From Jeotgalibacillus salarius (lineage in GTDB: Bacteria > Bacillota > Bacilli > Bacillales > Jeotgalibacillaceae), in the NCBI RefSeq assembly GCF_004405125.1, contig NZ_SORX01000008.1:1-64000 (forward strand): a stretch of DNA of 64,000 nucleotides, in the 5' to 3' direction. A model generated the notes under the pieces. It had not been told where the DNA came from. It searched no databases and was given only the letters and a program-made list of their open reading frames with translations. The stretch's first letter is position 1. Each line of letters starts with the position of its first letter. Shown here one piece after another: positions 18,666 through 27,766 of this stretch. The position numbers and the translations under genes are program-made.

Positions 18666-19940
18666 ATGATGAGTCAAACCTTTTATTTAAAAGAAAAAGA
18701 TCAGTCGTTAACCGTCCTGACACCAGTCCGTCTGGCTATTCACGTTCCGTGTACGATTCTTGAAGCACACGATGAGCATCATCATTTATATCACCTATAT
18801 TTTGAAGACCAGCAATTCCTTGCCGCTAAAAAAGTGAGCCGCTCCAAAAGGCGCAGCTACACTGAAGAAGCGTTCACACAGGGAATTGTTTTTTTATGCC
18901 CGCATCCTCTTGCAGAGCAGCTTGCAGAACCTGAAAGTACGCTAACTAATAGGACATTTACAGCACTGCTGAAAAAAATAGAAGACAATCCTTTAAAAGC
19001 AGTCGAGATTTTCAGCTGTTTTGATGGCTTAATTAAAGAAGAAAAATTATTTAAAGTCCTCAGAGATCATTACTATACTTATAAACGCGATGGCAAATTC
19101 CAAAAAGCAACGATTATATACGAAAGAATTAAAGCCATTTACCCTGATCATGAATGGGTTCAGTCGATCAGACCGGATAAAATGGATTTCAGCAAAGATA
19201 GAAGAAAACTATGGGAGGAACGTAAGCTGACGGACAACTTTTCAGTACAGTATCAGCTTGCTGCTGCGGAGGAGGAATACAGAAGTAAGCCAAGTCCCGG
19301 CACCTTCCAAACTTTATCAGCTTTTACAGGCAGCCATTACTCTTCTTCTCAGGCACAATTACTGTTTGAGCGACTGCTCGCAGATGGCTTTGATGAGCCT
19401 GCAAGAAACTCTTTTAAAGAATTCATCAGAAATGAACAACCTGCAGAAGCGCTTCAAATACTTGTAACGCATCCCTTCAAACTGAAGGCTTCAGATGTAC
19501 GGGATGTGAGAGCTTTACTCCAGGACCAGGACAACCTTGCAGAATTATCTCTTGAAGATCTGTGTAAGAAGCTTTCACCACTGCTGTCTGATCATCCTGA
19601 AGAGCTCAATCAGATCATACTATCTGCACTGAAAAATACTGCAAATCGTGACATTCACGATTTGGAAAAACAATTAAAACCAGTGGCCCACCTTCCTGTT
19701 TTTAAAATCGTCAGTCAGCTGACTGAGATCGCAGAGGATCCGGAACAGCAGGCGAAAGCAGGCTTCCTGTATAAAGAAATCGGATTTTATCATGAGGCGA
19801 TTGACTGCTTCTCTTATGAAATGGAACTGAATCCGGAATCGAGAGAACCTGTCGAACAGCTTTCCCAGACTTATCTTGCAGCGGGACTGACACATGAATC
19901 CAAAACATACCAGCAGCTGCTGAAAACGATGGTCTCATAG
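18666..19940 (+). CDS. Uncharacterised protein with C-terminal TPR-like repeats
   Basis: 424-425 residue soluble protein I do not recognise. N-terminal 100 residues are mixed beta ('LTVLTPVRLAIHVPCTIL', then a His-rich 'HDEHHHLYHLYF'). The middle contains helical pairs, including 'GKFQKATIIYERIKAIYPDHEWVQSI' (TPR-like, about 150-180), and the C-terminus has 'GFLYKEIGFYHEAIDCFSYEMELNPESREPV' (about 375-405), a good TPR unit. Two ATGs (18666, 18669) follow AGAGGAGG. Monocistronic, with a bidirectional terminator after it. A scaffold or protein-interaction role is only a guess. Confidence 0.75.
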   Translation: MMSQTFYLKEKDQSLTVLTPVRLAIHVPCTILEAHDEHHHLYHLYFEDQQFLAAKKVSRSKRRSYTEEAFTQGIVFLCPHPLAEQLAEPESTLTNRTFTALLKKIEDNPLKAVEIFSCFDGLIKEEKLFKVLRDHYYTYKRDGKFQKATIIYERIKAIYPDHEWVQSIRPDKMDFSKDRRKLWEERKLTDNFSVQYQLAAAEEEYRSKPSPGTFQTLSAFTGSHYSSSQAQLLFERLLADGFDEPARNSFKEFIRNEQPAEALQILVTHPFKLKASDVRDVRALLQDQDNLAELSLEDLCKKLSPLLSDHPEELNQIILSALKNTANRDIHDLEKQLKPVAHLPVFKIVSQLTEIAEDPEQQAKAGFLYKEIGFYHEAIDCFSYEMELNPESREPVEQLSQTYLAAGLTHESKTYQQLLKTMVS

Positions 19941-19941
19941 T

Positions 19942-19973
19942 AAAAGGACATTCCAATGCGGAATGTCCTTTTT
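19942..19973. terminator. Bidirectional terminator
   Basis: AAAAGGACATTCC-aatgc-GGAATGTCCTTTTT, 13-bp perfect arms between two convergent genes. Confidence 0.9.
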
Positions 19974-21264
19974 ATTTACCTGTTACCCTTTCCACGGCCT
20001 GCAACTTCTGGTTAATCCATTCCCGGTCCATAGCAGGCATTTGTTCAAGTTCTGCTTTTTCAATGACATATTTCGCAATATCTCTCAGTGAAGTAAGATG
20101 CTGGTGCGGAGCGTTCTCTCCTGCAAATGCAATCGCTTCAAGCATCGCAGTGAGTACAGACACATCCTCTTTGCCATAGTGACGCAGCTGAAAAAACGTT
20201 TTGTACAGTATATCTCTAAATGACGGCAGGCTGACTTTCACGATGCCATCTCCGTATTGATCTGTCATAAGAATTGCACGCACGGGAAGCTGCGCCATGT
20301 TTCCAAGCAGCCTTCCAATATGTCTGATGCTGTCATTGGCAGTATTCGGATCGTTAATTCCCGGTGAAATCGCACGCAGCGCAACCTCCACCATCTTTTG
20401 AATAGCAAATACCGGATCCTGCCTTACGTCTCTTTCATTTCCGATCAAAAAGCTATCAGCAAGCGGCAGGTCTCTAACCTCAGGAAGTCTTTCAGGACGG
20501 ACGAATACGGTCAGCAATGGTGTTGCTTTATGAACATACTCACCGATTGGTACATTAACTTCAATTTTCACTTCATGCGCCGCTGCTTTTTTAGCAAGCT
20601 GGTCTAAATCTATATACTGAACGTAGCCGTAATCCTGTGCCTGAACCTGAAAATACGTCTGACCAACATTCCAGTTTTCACCCGAGTGTTCCAGTGAGAC
20701 GTTTGGTTTTTGCATCAATTGAAAATAATAGTCTGTTACATCATCCGTGTCATTTGCCAAACGTTCAATTAAACGGCTTGCCTGAATATCATTCGCTACG
20801 TGGTGAATAAAGATCGCAAAAAACACGAGACACATGATGGCGATAAAGACACCGACTACACCCGCAATGACCGGTTCATCCGAGAAGCTGTCTCTCATAA
20901 ACAGCATCGAAAGCGTAGAATAAATAAATCCACCCATAAAGATACCCAACACTCTGAGTGTAAATGGATCTGTAATAAAATTCTTAATTGTTTTTGGTGA
21001 GTAAAGTGAAGCATATGTTGTCAGCACAACCATTATTGTTGAAAATGTAAATGTAGTCATCGTTAGAAGTGCAGTAATAAGTGCAGTCAGGATTGCCTGC
21101 GCAAGCTCGACTTCAGTATAAAAGATCATCGGTAAATCCGAAACGGTTCCCCCGTAATTGATATCAATGTATCCAACAGCTGCTGCCAGCAGTACAGCCA
21201 GCAAACTATATCCAGCGGGTCTGAGCCAAACTTTGTCTTTTAAACTGATCCACCATTTCTTCAT
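19972..21264 (-). CDS. DUF2254 family membrane protein
   Basis: 430-residue inner-membrane protein. Four hydrophobic segments in the first 155 residues ('LLAVLLAAAVGYIDI', 'ALITALLTMTTFTFSTIMVVLT', 'VLGIFMGGFIYSTLSMLFM', 'VVGVFIAIMCLVFFAIF'), then a soluble domain with the family motif 'ALRAISPGINDPNTANDSI' near residue 300. Function unknown. ATG follows AAAAGGGGTAATGCCAA. Monocistronic. Confidence 0.85.
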   Translation of the reverse strand: MKKWWISLKDKVWLRPAGYSLLAVLLAAAVGYIDINYGGTVSDLPMIFYTEVELAQAILTALITALLTMTTFTFSTIMVVLTTYASLYSPKTIKNFITDPFTLRVLGIFMGGFIYSTLSMLFMRDSFSDEPVIAGVVGVFIAIMCLVFFAIFIHHVANDIQASRLIERLANDTDDVTDYYFQLMQKPNVSLEHSGENWNVGQTYFQVQAQDYGYVQYIDLDQLAKKAAAHEVKIEVNVPIGEYVHKATPLLTVFVRPERLPEVRDLPLADSFLIGNERDVRQDPVFAIQKMVEVALRAISPGINDPNTANDSIRHIGRLLGNMAQLPVRAILMTDQYGDGIVKVSLPSFRDILYKTFFQLRHYGKEDVSVLTAMLEAIAFAGENAPHQHLTSLRDIAKYVIEKAELEQMPAMDREWINQKLQAVERVTGK

Positions 21265-21440
21265 TTGGCATTACCCCTTTTTCATACTTATTTCTCCTAG
21301 CCTGACGCTTGTATATCATCACTGTGAGTCTTACATTCAGTATAATTTACATACTATGTTTTGTCCTGCTCTTTCTGCTGATGCAAGCCTTGTTCCCATC
21401 GGCTATAATAGACTGTATAAGCAACATTCAGGAGGAAATA

Positions 21441-22460
21441 ATGGATATTTTTGATATAGCAAAACTCGCCGGCGTTTCTAGAAAAACGGTCCAACGGGTG
21501 TTGAATGATTCACCCCAGGTAAAAAAAGAAACGCGTGAACGCATTCTTCAAATCATGAATGAACACAACTACCACCCCAACGTCTCTGCAAGACGATTAA
21601 CAAAAAAGAAAACGCAGACGCTCGGGTTATTTATTATTCAGGATCCTGAAAAACATAACATTTATGCAGATGACCTGTTTTACAGCACAGTCATCAGCAG
21701 TATGATCAGCTCCTGCGCGGATCGCGGCTATAATGTACTTGTCACAACTTCTACCATTGATGACACTTCCCCTATCTTAAAGCTGTACAGGGAGAAAAGC
21801 ATTGATGCAGGAATGATCATCAGCTGGTCAAGTGTACAGAAAACGGTAAACGAAATCAGACAGGCCGGCTTTTTAGTCGGTGTGTTTGATCAGAACAACC
21901 TCGATGCGGACCAGCAGGATATACCTGTTCCAATTCTTTTAAATGAGGAGTCCTCACTTCATGCAACTAGCCACCTTATAAAGCTTGGGCACCAGCGGAT
22001 CGGGATCATTACCGGTGAACAGGAAAACCGTGCAGCAGTTGAACGTCTGGATGGTTACAAGCAGGCTATGCAACAAGCAAAACTTGAAGAAGGTCCTGTT
22101 TATTTCGGGAGCTTCGTTGAACAGGCTGGCTACGAAGCAATTACAGACTGGATTGGAAAAGGCACCCTGCCGACAGCTGTTGTCTGTTCAAATGACCTGA
22201 TTGCAATCGGAGCATTGAAGGCATTGGGTGAACACGGTATTTCCGTCCCAAAGCAGATCTCATTGATTGGTTTTGATAATATCCGTCTCACAGAATACAC
22301 AAACCCCTCTCTCACAACCATGCAGCTTCCGAGAGTGGAAATGGCTGAATATCTGGTGGAGCAATTAATCAGTCATGTTGAATACGGTGTTCCTGCGCCT
22401 GTAAAACCTTTTACGGCAGCATTAATTGAGCGGGATTCGTGTACTGAACCCTTTTCTTGA
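21441..22460 (+). CDS. LacI-family transcription regulator, probable GH16 regulator
   Basis: 339-residue repressor. Helix-turn-helix 'DIFDIAKLAGVSRKTVQRVLN' region at residues 2-22 (note RKTVQRVLN, where most family members have STVSRVLN), then a periplasmic-binding-like sugar-sensing domain with 'GHQRIGIITGEQENRAAVERLDGYKQ' and 'CSNDLIAIGALKALGEHGISVPKQISLIGFDN'. ATG 21441 follows AGGAGGAAATA; longer upstream frames lack a ribosome site. It sits directly before the GH16 glucanase gene and a palindrome overlaps that gene's promoter, so it probably represses it until a beta-glucan sugar binds. Confidence 0.88.
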   Translation: MDIFDIAKLAGVSRKTVQRVLNDSPQVKKETRERILQIMNEHNYHPNVSARRLTKKKTQTLGLFIIQDPEKHNIYADDLFYSTVISSMISSCADRGYNVLVTTSTIDDTSPILKLYREKSIDAGMIISWSSVQKTVNEIRQAGFLVGVFDQNNLDADQQDIPVPILLNEESSLHATSHLIKLGHQRIGIITGEQENRAAVERLDGYKQAMQQAKLEEGPVYFGSFVEQAGYEAITDWIGKGTLPTAVVCSNDLIAIGALKALGEHGISVPKQISLIGFDNIRLTEYTNPSLTTMQLPRVEMAEYLVEQLISHVEYGVPAPVKPFTAALIERDSCTEPFS

Positions 22461-22517
22461 TATACACCTTTAAATAAACTGATTTTTCACACTAGATCAA
22501 TAGTACCTTTTTACACA

Positions 22518-22571
22518 TAAAGCATTCATTATCGCAAAAACATGTTGTCAAAGATGATGAATGCTTTTATA
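22518..22571 (+). terminator. Terminator of the lacI-type gene
   Basis: AAAGCATTCAT-t-ATC pairs with GAT-g-ATGAATGCTTT around a 20-base loop, then TAT. Its right arm overlaps the glucanase promoter. Confidence 0.65.
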
Positions 22572-22573
22572 GT
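22545..22573 (+). promoter_or_regulatory. Sigma-A type promoter of the GH16 gene
   Basis: TTGTCA (22545-22550), 17-bp spacer, TATAGT (22568-22573). Spacing is ideal. The spacer is the descending arm of the upstream terminator. Confidence 0.7.
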
Positions 22574-22583
22574 TAATATCAAA

Positions 22584-22599
22584 TGTCCCACGTAGGACA
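22584..22599. promoter_or_regulatory. Palindromic operator candidate of the LacI-type regulator
   Basis: TGTCC-CACGTA-GGACA, 5-bp arms around a near-palindromic centre, placed about 11 bp after the -10 box, i.e. over the transcription start. Position and symmetry fit repression by the adjacent regulator. Confidence 0.6.
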
Positions 22600-22619
22600 A
22601 AAATAAAGGAGGCAATTGA

Positions 22620-25550
22620 ATGTTAAAAAAGAGTAGTGCACTGCTGTTAGTCTTCTCGCTATCTATGTCCAGTTTCGCAGGCACAGGTTTTGCCAAGAAA
22701 GACAACGTTAACCTGAAAAACGATGTGCTGAGTAATGAAGTCATTAAAGGTGATCTTCATATTACACCAGCTGCCGGAAAAAATATTACACTTGATAACG
22801 TCACAGTTGAAGGAACCGTCTACATAAAGGGTAAAGCACCTGAAAGTTTAACGATCAATGACTCTTCCCTGCAAACTCTTTTTGTAAAAACGTCTCCACA
22901 TGATTCAACTTTTACAGTGTCCGGTGATTCAACTATAGAAGAAACGCTGTTTGATGGAAACGGTTCTCTTATAGAAACTGAGCTTACCGCTGATGGTTTT
23001 AAGGAAGTTTCGCTACTGAATGGTTCATCGCTGGATCTGTCAGGAGAATTCACTTCAGTTACTGCTGAAGGTAAGAATAAGGGTCAATCTAAACAACTGA
23101 ATGAACTATCAATTGATGGTGTGATTGAAACCTTATTTTTGAATGCGCTTACAGATGTGGAGCACCCGCTCGACAGCCTGATTAAGTCACTTGAAGTATC
23201 ACAACTTGCTGCCGGTTCATCTTTAACCGGTGAGGGATTAATTGAAAATGCTGAACTTGAAACGGCATTTGAACTCAATGGTATTTCGACACAAAACCCG
23301 GAGGATTTCGTATCACCCTGGTCATTGATCTGGCATGACGAATTCAACGGCAATGAAATCGATCGCTCTAAATGGACGTTTGAGATCGGCAACGGATTTT
23401 ATGATGCAAACGGAACATTCGTGCCTGGATGGGGAAATAACGAAAAGCAGTATTATACTGACCGTCCTGAAAATGCACGAACTGAAGATGGAAACCTTGT
23501 CATCACAGCGCTTGAAGAGGAATATGAAGGCTTTTCATATACATCTGCGCGTCTGAATACAAAAGGTAACTTTTCGAAAACATACGGAAAGTTTGAAATG
23601 AAGGCTTCCCTTCCAACAGGAAAAGGTTATTGGCCTGCATTCTGGATGCTTCCTGAAGAAGACCGTTACGGCGGCTGGGCAGCTTCAGGAGAGATTGATA
23701 TTTTAGAAGCACAGGGAAGCCAGCCTCATCACGCAATTGGCACGATTCACTATGGTGAAACATGGCCGAACAATAAATATACTGGCGCTGAATACACGTT
23801 CCCGGATGGTTCAACGATTGCTGATGAGCACGTCTATTCAGTTGAATGGGAGCCTGGTGAGATCCGTTGGTATGTAGACGGCGTACTGACACAGACGCAG
23901 AATAACTGGTACAGCAAAGAGCAAAACGCAGCTGCAAACCATACTTATCCTGCTCCGTTTGACCAGCCTTTCCATATGCTATTAAACCTTGCGATTGGCG
24001 GAAACTTTGATGGAGATCCGACAGAAGACACCATGTTCCCACAGTCAATGAACGTTGACTATGTTCGTGTGTATGACCTGACAGGACGCGAATACCAGTC
24101 ACCTGAACTGCCTGTCGTTGAAGCAGAGCCGCTTCCTGAAAATGCGAAGCTGCCGCTTGAAGACGGTAACCTTGTCTATAACAATGACTTCACTGAAGAT
24201 ACGGGCACTGTAAAAGGTGTTGAAGGTGTTCCAGGAACTGATCACTGGTATTTCCTTGCACTGCCTGACTTTGGCGGACAGGCATCACTGTCACTTGATG
24301 AGCTGAATGGACAGACATTTGCCAAAGCCGATATTCAAAACGGCGGCAGTCAGCCTTATGCTATTCAGCTGATTCAGGATGTAACGATTGGCAAAGGCCG
24401 ATATTACAAAGTGAGCTTTGACGCAAAGTCTACGAACAATCGTGATATTAATGTAAAAGTAAGTGGAGATGCTGACAGAGATTATGCCACTTACTCAAGC
24501 AGTGAATCCTTCTCACTGACAAATGAAGTTCAGACCTATGAAACTGTCTTCCAGATGACAGAAGAAACAGACCTGAAAGCACGCCTTGAGTTCAACCTTG
24601 GTCTTTCAACACTTCCTGTCTGGATTGGCAATGTAAGAATTGAAGAAACAACAGCACCTGAAATTGATCCGGATGCTTCAAAGGCACCTCTTAAAAACGG
24701 AAACTTAATCTATAACGGAACATTTGATCAGGGCTTCCCTGACAGACTTCTTTATTGGCATGTGACAGACGGAGCTGTATCAGTAGACCCTGAAAACCGC
24801 GTCCTGACAGCAAACGATTCAGACGCTCAGCTTGTTCAAAAAGGCATTCAGCTGCAAAGTGAAAGCCCTTATGAACTGACGATGGATGTAAAAGCCGATG
24901 AGACGCGCGACCTTCGAGTTGAATTGATCAGCGAAGACGGCTCGACTGTTTATGCAAGCGAAACCGTATCAGCTGACACAGAATGGTCAATAGAAAATGT
25001 ACAATTCACCATGCCGGCAGTCACTGACCTGAATGCACAATTCGTCCTTTCATTTGGCGGTGAAGGCAATGTGGAACTTGATAATGTTTCACTGAAAAGA
25101 GTTGGTGGACCTGCAAGTGATGCACCAATTCAGAACGGGTCGTTTGATGGAGGATTAGATCCTTGGGTGACGTATTCACACTTTGACACTGATGCGGATG
25201 TGCTGCACGTTGATGACCATGCATTGATTCAGATTGGTCAACAGAGCCAGGAGCCTTGGGGAGTCCAGCTTTACCAGGAAAACCTGTCACTGCTTCCTGG
25301 AAAAACGTATACTCTTTCGTTTGATGCAAGTTCGACTGTTGACCGTAAGATTGAGGTAACACTTGAAACTGCTAATTACGCACGATCACTATCTGAAATC
25401 GTCGAACTTACAGGCGATCAGCAGACTTATGAATTTACATTTACTGCAGCGACTCAGGATTCACTTAGCCTGAAGTTTCTGATGGGAACAATTGCTGGTG
25501 AAGCAAATGAAGCGCATGAAATTAAGATTGATAATGTAACTCTGGAATAG
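22620..25550 (+). CDS. Secreted multidomain GH16 beta-glucanase with CBM4/9-like modules
   Basis: 976-residue secreted enzyme expected to hydrolyse beta-1,3- or mixed-linkage glucans such as laminarin. Signal peptide residues 1-25. Residues about 30-225: a repetitive beta domain of unknown family ('GDLHITPAAGKNITLDNVTVEGTVYI'). GH16 catalytic domain about 233-485 with 'YGKFEMKASLPTGKGYWPAFWML' and the catalytic ExDxxE in GEIDILEAQ (nucleophile and acid/base Glu). Then three jelly-roll carbohydrate-binding modules, each opening with a 'NLVYNNDF', 'NLIYNGTFDQG' or 'IQNGSFDGG' motif (about 515-680, 690-830, 835-976). No sortase or S-layer anchor is seen. Confidence 0.88.
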   Translation: MLKKSSALLLVFSLSMSSFAGTGFAKKDNVNLKNDVLSNEVIKGDLHITPAAGKNITLDNVTVEGTVYIKGKAPESLTINDSSLQTLFVKTSPHDSTFTVSGDSTIEETLFDGNGSLIETELTADGFKEVSLLNGSSLDLSGEFTSVTAEGKNKGQSKQLNELSIDGVIETLFLNALTDVEHPLDSLIKSLEVSQLAAGSSLTGEGLIENAELETAFELNGISTQNPEDFVSPWSLIWHDEFNGNEIDRSKWTFEIGNGFYDANGTFVPGWGNNEKQYYTDRPENARTEDGNLVITALEEEYEGFSYTSARLNTKGNFSKTYGKFEMKASLPTGKGYWPAFWMLPEEDRYGGWAASGEIDILEAQGSQPHHAIGTIHYGETWPNNKYTGAEYTFPDGSTIADEHVYSVEWEPGEIRWYVDGVLTQTQNNWYSKEQNAAANHTYPAPFDQPFHMLLNLAIGGNFDGDPTEDTMFPQSMNVDYVRVYDLTGREYQSPELPVVEAEPLPENAKLPLEDGNLVYNNDFTEDTGTVKGVEGVPGTDHWYFLALPDFGGQASLSLDELNGQTFAKADIQNGGSQPYAIQLIQDVTIGKGRYYKVSFDAKSTNNRDINVKVSGDADRDYATYSSSESFSLTNEVQTYETVFQMTEETDLKARLEFNLGLSTLPVWIGNVRIEETTAPEIDPDASKAPLKNGNLIYNGTFDQGFPDRLLYWHVTDGAVSVDPENRVLTANDSDAQLVQKGIQLQSESPYELTMDVKADETRDLRVELISEDGSTVYASETVSADTEWSIENVQFTMPAVTDLNAQFVLSFGGEGNVELDNVSLKRVGGPASDAPIQNGSFDGGLDPWVTYSHFDTDADVLHVDDHALIQIGQQSQEPWGVQLYQENLSLLPGKTYTLSFDASSTVDRKIEVTLETANYARSLSEIVELTGDQQTYEFTFTAATQDSLSLKFLMGTIAGEANEAHEIKIDNVTLE

Positions 25551-25596
25551 AAAAAAGCCGAGACACGGGGGAATGTTCCCGTATCTCGGTTTTTTT
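25551..25596 (+). terminator. Terminator of the GH16 gene
   Basis: CCGAGA-c-ACGGG pairs with CCCGT-a-TCTCGG, with A6 before and T7 after. Array 2 begins 9 bp later. Confidence 0.88.
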
Positions 25597-25604
25597 GTGT
25601 GGTG

Positions 25605-25781
25605 CGTTCAATTACGTCTGGCGGTGATTCGATTAAGCCTGGAGGTGAACCAATTATGACTGCTGGTGTATCAATTCCTACGGCTCAAATAGACAAACGT
25701 TCAATTAACGAAAGAAGTGATTCAATTAAATCCAGGGCTGAACCATATATCCAGACAGATAAGCCAATTAATAACGCACGC
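25605..25781. repeat. Degenerate tandem array, 21-bp period (array 2)
   Basis: Eight units with core GATTCAATTA-like begin at 25605, 25626, 25647, 25668, 25698, 25719, 25740 and 25761. All steps are 21 bp except one of 30. The remaining 11 bases of each unit differ. It lies between the convergent GH16 and acyl-CoA dehydrogenase genes, right after the GH16 terminator. It can be read as an open frame, but composition and drift argue against a protein. Confidence 0.85.
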
Positions 25782-25796
25782 CCAACAGTTTCCACC

Positions 25797-26942
25797 TCAC
25801 TGGTCCACCATCATCTTACCAAACTGTCCTTTCACCATATCCTCCATCGGCGGGTTATGCAGCCCCATCCGTACATCGCGGTAATAACGCTGCATTGGAC
25901 TTGATGCAGACATGCTCTGCGGTCCGACAATTCGCATTGATTTTTCCACAATTTCTATCGCTGCATTTGTAATATTCACTTTTGCTGAACTTAAAAGCAC
26001 AAGTACATCCTCTTTATTTTCCGCACGCTCATAGGCTTCTGCGGTATGATAAAGTACCTGTCTCGCACTGAGCAGCTTAACCTGCAAATCGCCCAGCTTT
26101 TCCTGAACATTCGGCAGCGTACCAATCGGTTTTCCGAGTGAAGCAGGTTCATAGGAGGCTGCGAAATTCGCTGCATCTTCAAGTGCTGCTCCGGCAATTC
26201 CGATATAGCATGCAGGTATGTGCAGAAGCCAGCTCATTGGCGGTTTGGCACCTGCTTCTTTGCCGTCTTTCAGTATATAGGTCTCAGGAATCTCGACTTT
26301 ATCTAATACGAGGTCGTGGCTGGCAGTGCCGTGCATCCCAATACTGTCCCATGATTCCCTGATTGAAACACCTTTTGAATTACCGGGAATGATGAAGGTT
26401 GCCACCTGTTCCGTTCCTTCTACGACTGCTGTGACAAAAATATAGTCCAGCATTGGCGCAAGTGACGTATAAGATTTCTCCCCTGTTATCTCCCATCCTG
26501 CAGCTGTTTTGACTGCAGTTGTGGCAGGCAGTGCGCCTCTCGCAGGACTCCCCGCTCCTTTTTCAGTCGCAGCTGTATTTACGATTGCACCACTTTTTAT
26601 TTTATCTAAAATAAACGCTGCCGCTTCCTTTTTCCAATGGCGTCTTTCACTGAATTCAAGGAGAGTGCCAGTATGCCATCCGATCGACAGCGCTGTAGCA
26701 CCGCTCCCTCTGGCAATAGCTTCCTGAAAGATCACAAGCTCATATAATCCCAACCCCTGACCACCGAATTCTGTTGGCAGTGTCAGTTTTGAATAACCAA
26801 GATCAATTAGTTCTTTTATATTTTCTTCAGGATAAGCATTTGGTTCATCAAGTGAATGTTCGCGCTTTTTAAATGAAGGAATGAGCCTGTTCAAATCAAC
26901 CAGCATTCTCTTCTGCGCATCTGTTTTTGTAAAATCGTACAC
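25797..26942 (-). CDS. Acyl-CoA dehydrogenase family flavoprotein
   Basis: About 381-residue FAD enzyme of the acyl-CoA dehydrogenase fold. N-terminal helical part ('EENIKELIDLGYSKLTLPTEFGGQGLG'), middle beta part ('GEKSYTSLAPMLDYIFVTAVV', 'SWDSIGMHGTASHDLVLDKV'), C-terminal four-helix part ending 'QRYYRDVRMGLHNPPMEDM'. The usual catalytic Glu region is replaced by 'PPME' near the end, as in sulfur-compound or DszC/SfnC-like branches, so fatty-acid oxidation is not assured. GTG 26942 has AGGAG eight bases before it; the upstream GTG 26951 overlaps that site. No beta-oxidation partner genes are adjacent. Confidence 0.82.
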   Translation of the reverse strand: MYDFTKTDAQKRMLVDLNRLIPSFKKREHSLDEPNAYPEENIKELIDLGYSKLTLPTEFGGQGLGLYELVIFQEAIARGSGATALSIGWHTGTLLEFSERRHWKKEAAAFILDKIKSGAIVNTAATEKGAGSPARGALPATTAVKTAAGWEITGEKSYTSLAPMLDYIFVTAVVEGTEQVATFIIPGNSKGVSIRESWDSIGMHGTASHDLVLDKVEIPETYILKDGKEAGAKPPMSWLLHIPACYIGIAGAALEDAANFAASYEPASLGKPIGTLPNVQEKLGDLQVKLLSARQVLYHTAEAYERAENKEDVLVLLSSAKVNITNAAIEIVEKSMRIVGPQSMSASSPMQRYYRDVRMGLHNPPMEDMVKGQFGKMMVDQ

Positions 26943-27014
26943 AAAACCCACTCCTGCTTTTTCATATAAGTTTACAGGACGTTCTTTCTATAACCAACCG
27001 ATTTGCTCGGATAA

Positions 27015-27656
27015 TCAGGCGTGATGTGCTGCAGCTTTACTATCTTTCTCGATCATCTTTTGAAGGGCCATTCTGCTCTGGGGAAGAGACATATTGACAA
27101 TGGTCCCTGTGAAAAATGCGATCAGAATCGTCCCAACGCCTACGGGTCCGCCCAGCATCCAGCCAATTATCAGCGCAACAACTTCAATTCCTCTACGGAC
27201 CTTCGACAGATTCCAACCAGTCCTGCGCACAATCATCATCATCACCGTATCTCTCGGCCCTTCACCGAGATCTGCAGATACATAAATTCCGATTCCGTAA
27301 CCCATCACAACAATGCCAAATAATAAAATCGCTGTTGCACCAATCAGCGTCTGAGGCTCAGGAATCAGCCAGATGAAAAGATCAATAAATACTCCGATTA
27401 ACAGCATATTCAGAATTGCGCCGATTCGTGGCGGCTTTTTTGTCACTAATACAGTGATCGCAATGATGAATGCTCCGACCAGAATAGCCCATGTTCCTAC
27501 CGTTAACCCCAGCTGCTGGAACAATCCAACATGCAGTACATCCCACGGACCAATTCCAAGCCGCTGTCCTTTAATTGTCAACGAGATGCCCAGTCCAAGA
27601 ATGACAAGCCCAACGAGGAAAAAGCTCCAGCGCAATGTTTTTTCTTTTTTATTCAT
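27015..27656 (-). CDS. YczE/YyaS/YitT-family membrane protein
   Basis: 213-residue protein with about five or six hydrophobic helices. The N-terminal 'FFLVGLVILGLGISLTIKGQRLGIGPWDVLHVGL' and 'DLGEGPRDTVMMMI' segments are typical of the YczE/YitT-type family, of unknown transport role. ATG follows GAGGTATGACTG. It precedes the acyl-CoA dehydrogenase on the same strand (72-bp gap) and might be cotranscribed with it. Confidence 0.8.
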   Translation of the reverse strand: MNKKEKTLRWSFFLVGLVILGLGISLTIKGQRLGIGPWDVLHVGLFQQLGLTVGTWAILVGAFIIAITVLVTKKPPRIGAILNMLLIGVFIDLFIWLIPEPQTLIGATAILLFGIVVMGYGIGIYVSADLGEGPRDTVMMMIVRRTGWNLSKVRRGIEVVALIIGWMLGGPVGVGTILIAFFTGTIVNMSLPQSRMALQKMIEKDSKAAAHHA

Positions 27657-27766
27657 CAGTCATACCTCTTTCAAAAGGGTTAAAAAAACCCATTACCGTA
27701 TTTTCACTTAGACTACTGTAACATATTTGAGCGGGGTTTTGGATGAGGAGGATTGAATGTGGATAG

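Noticed and set aside
23503-24102. 199-codon minus-strand frame inside the GH16 gene
   Set aside because: Opposite-strand shadow of a clear catalytic domain with no ribosome site.
25599-25904. Array 2 read as a heptapeptide-repeat protein
   Set aside because: The 21-bp period keeps a frame open, but there is no ribosome site, the array drifts and the frame continues antisense into the dehydrogenase gene.
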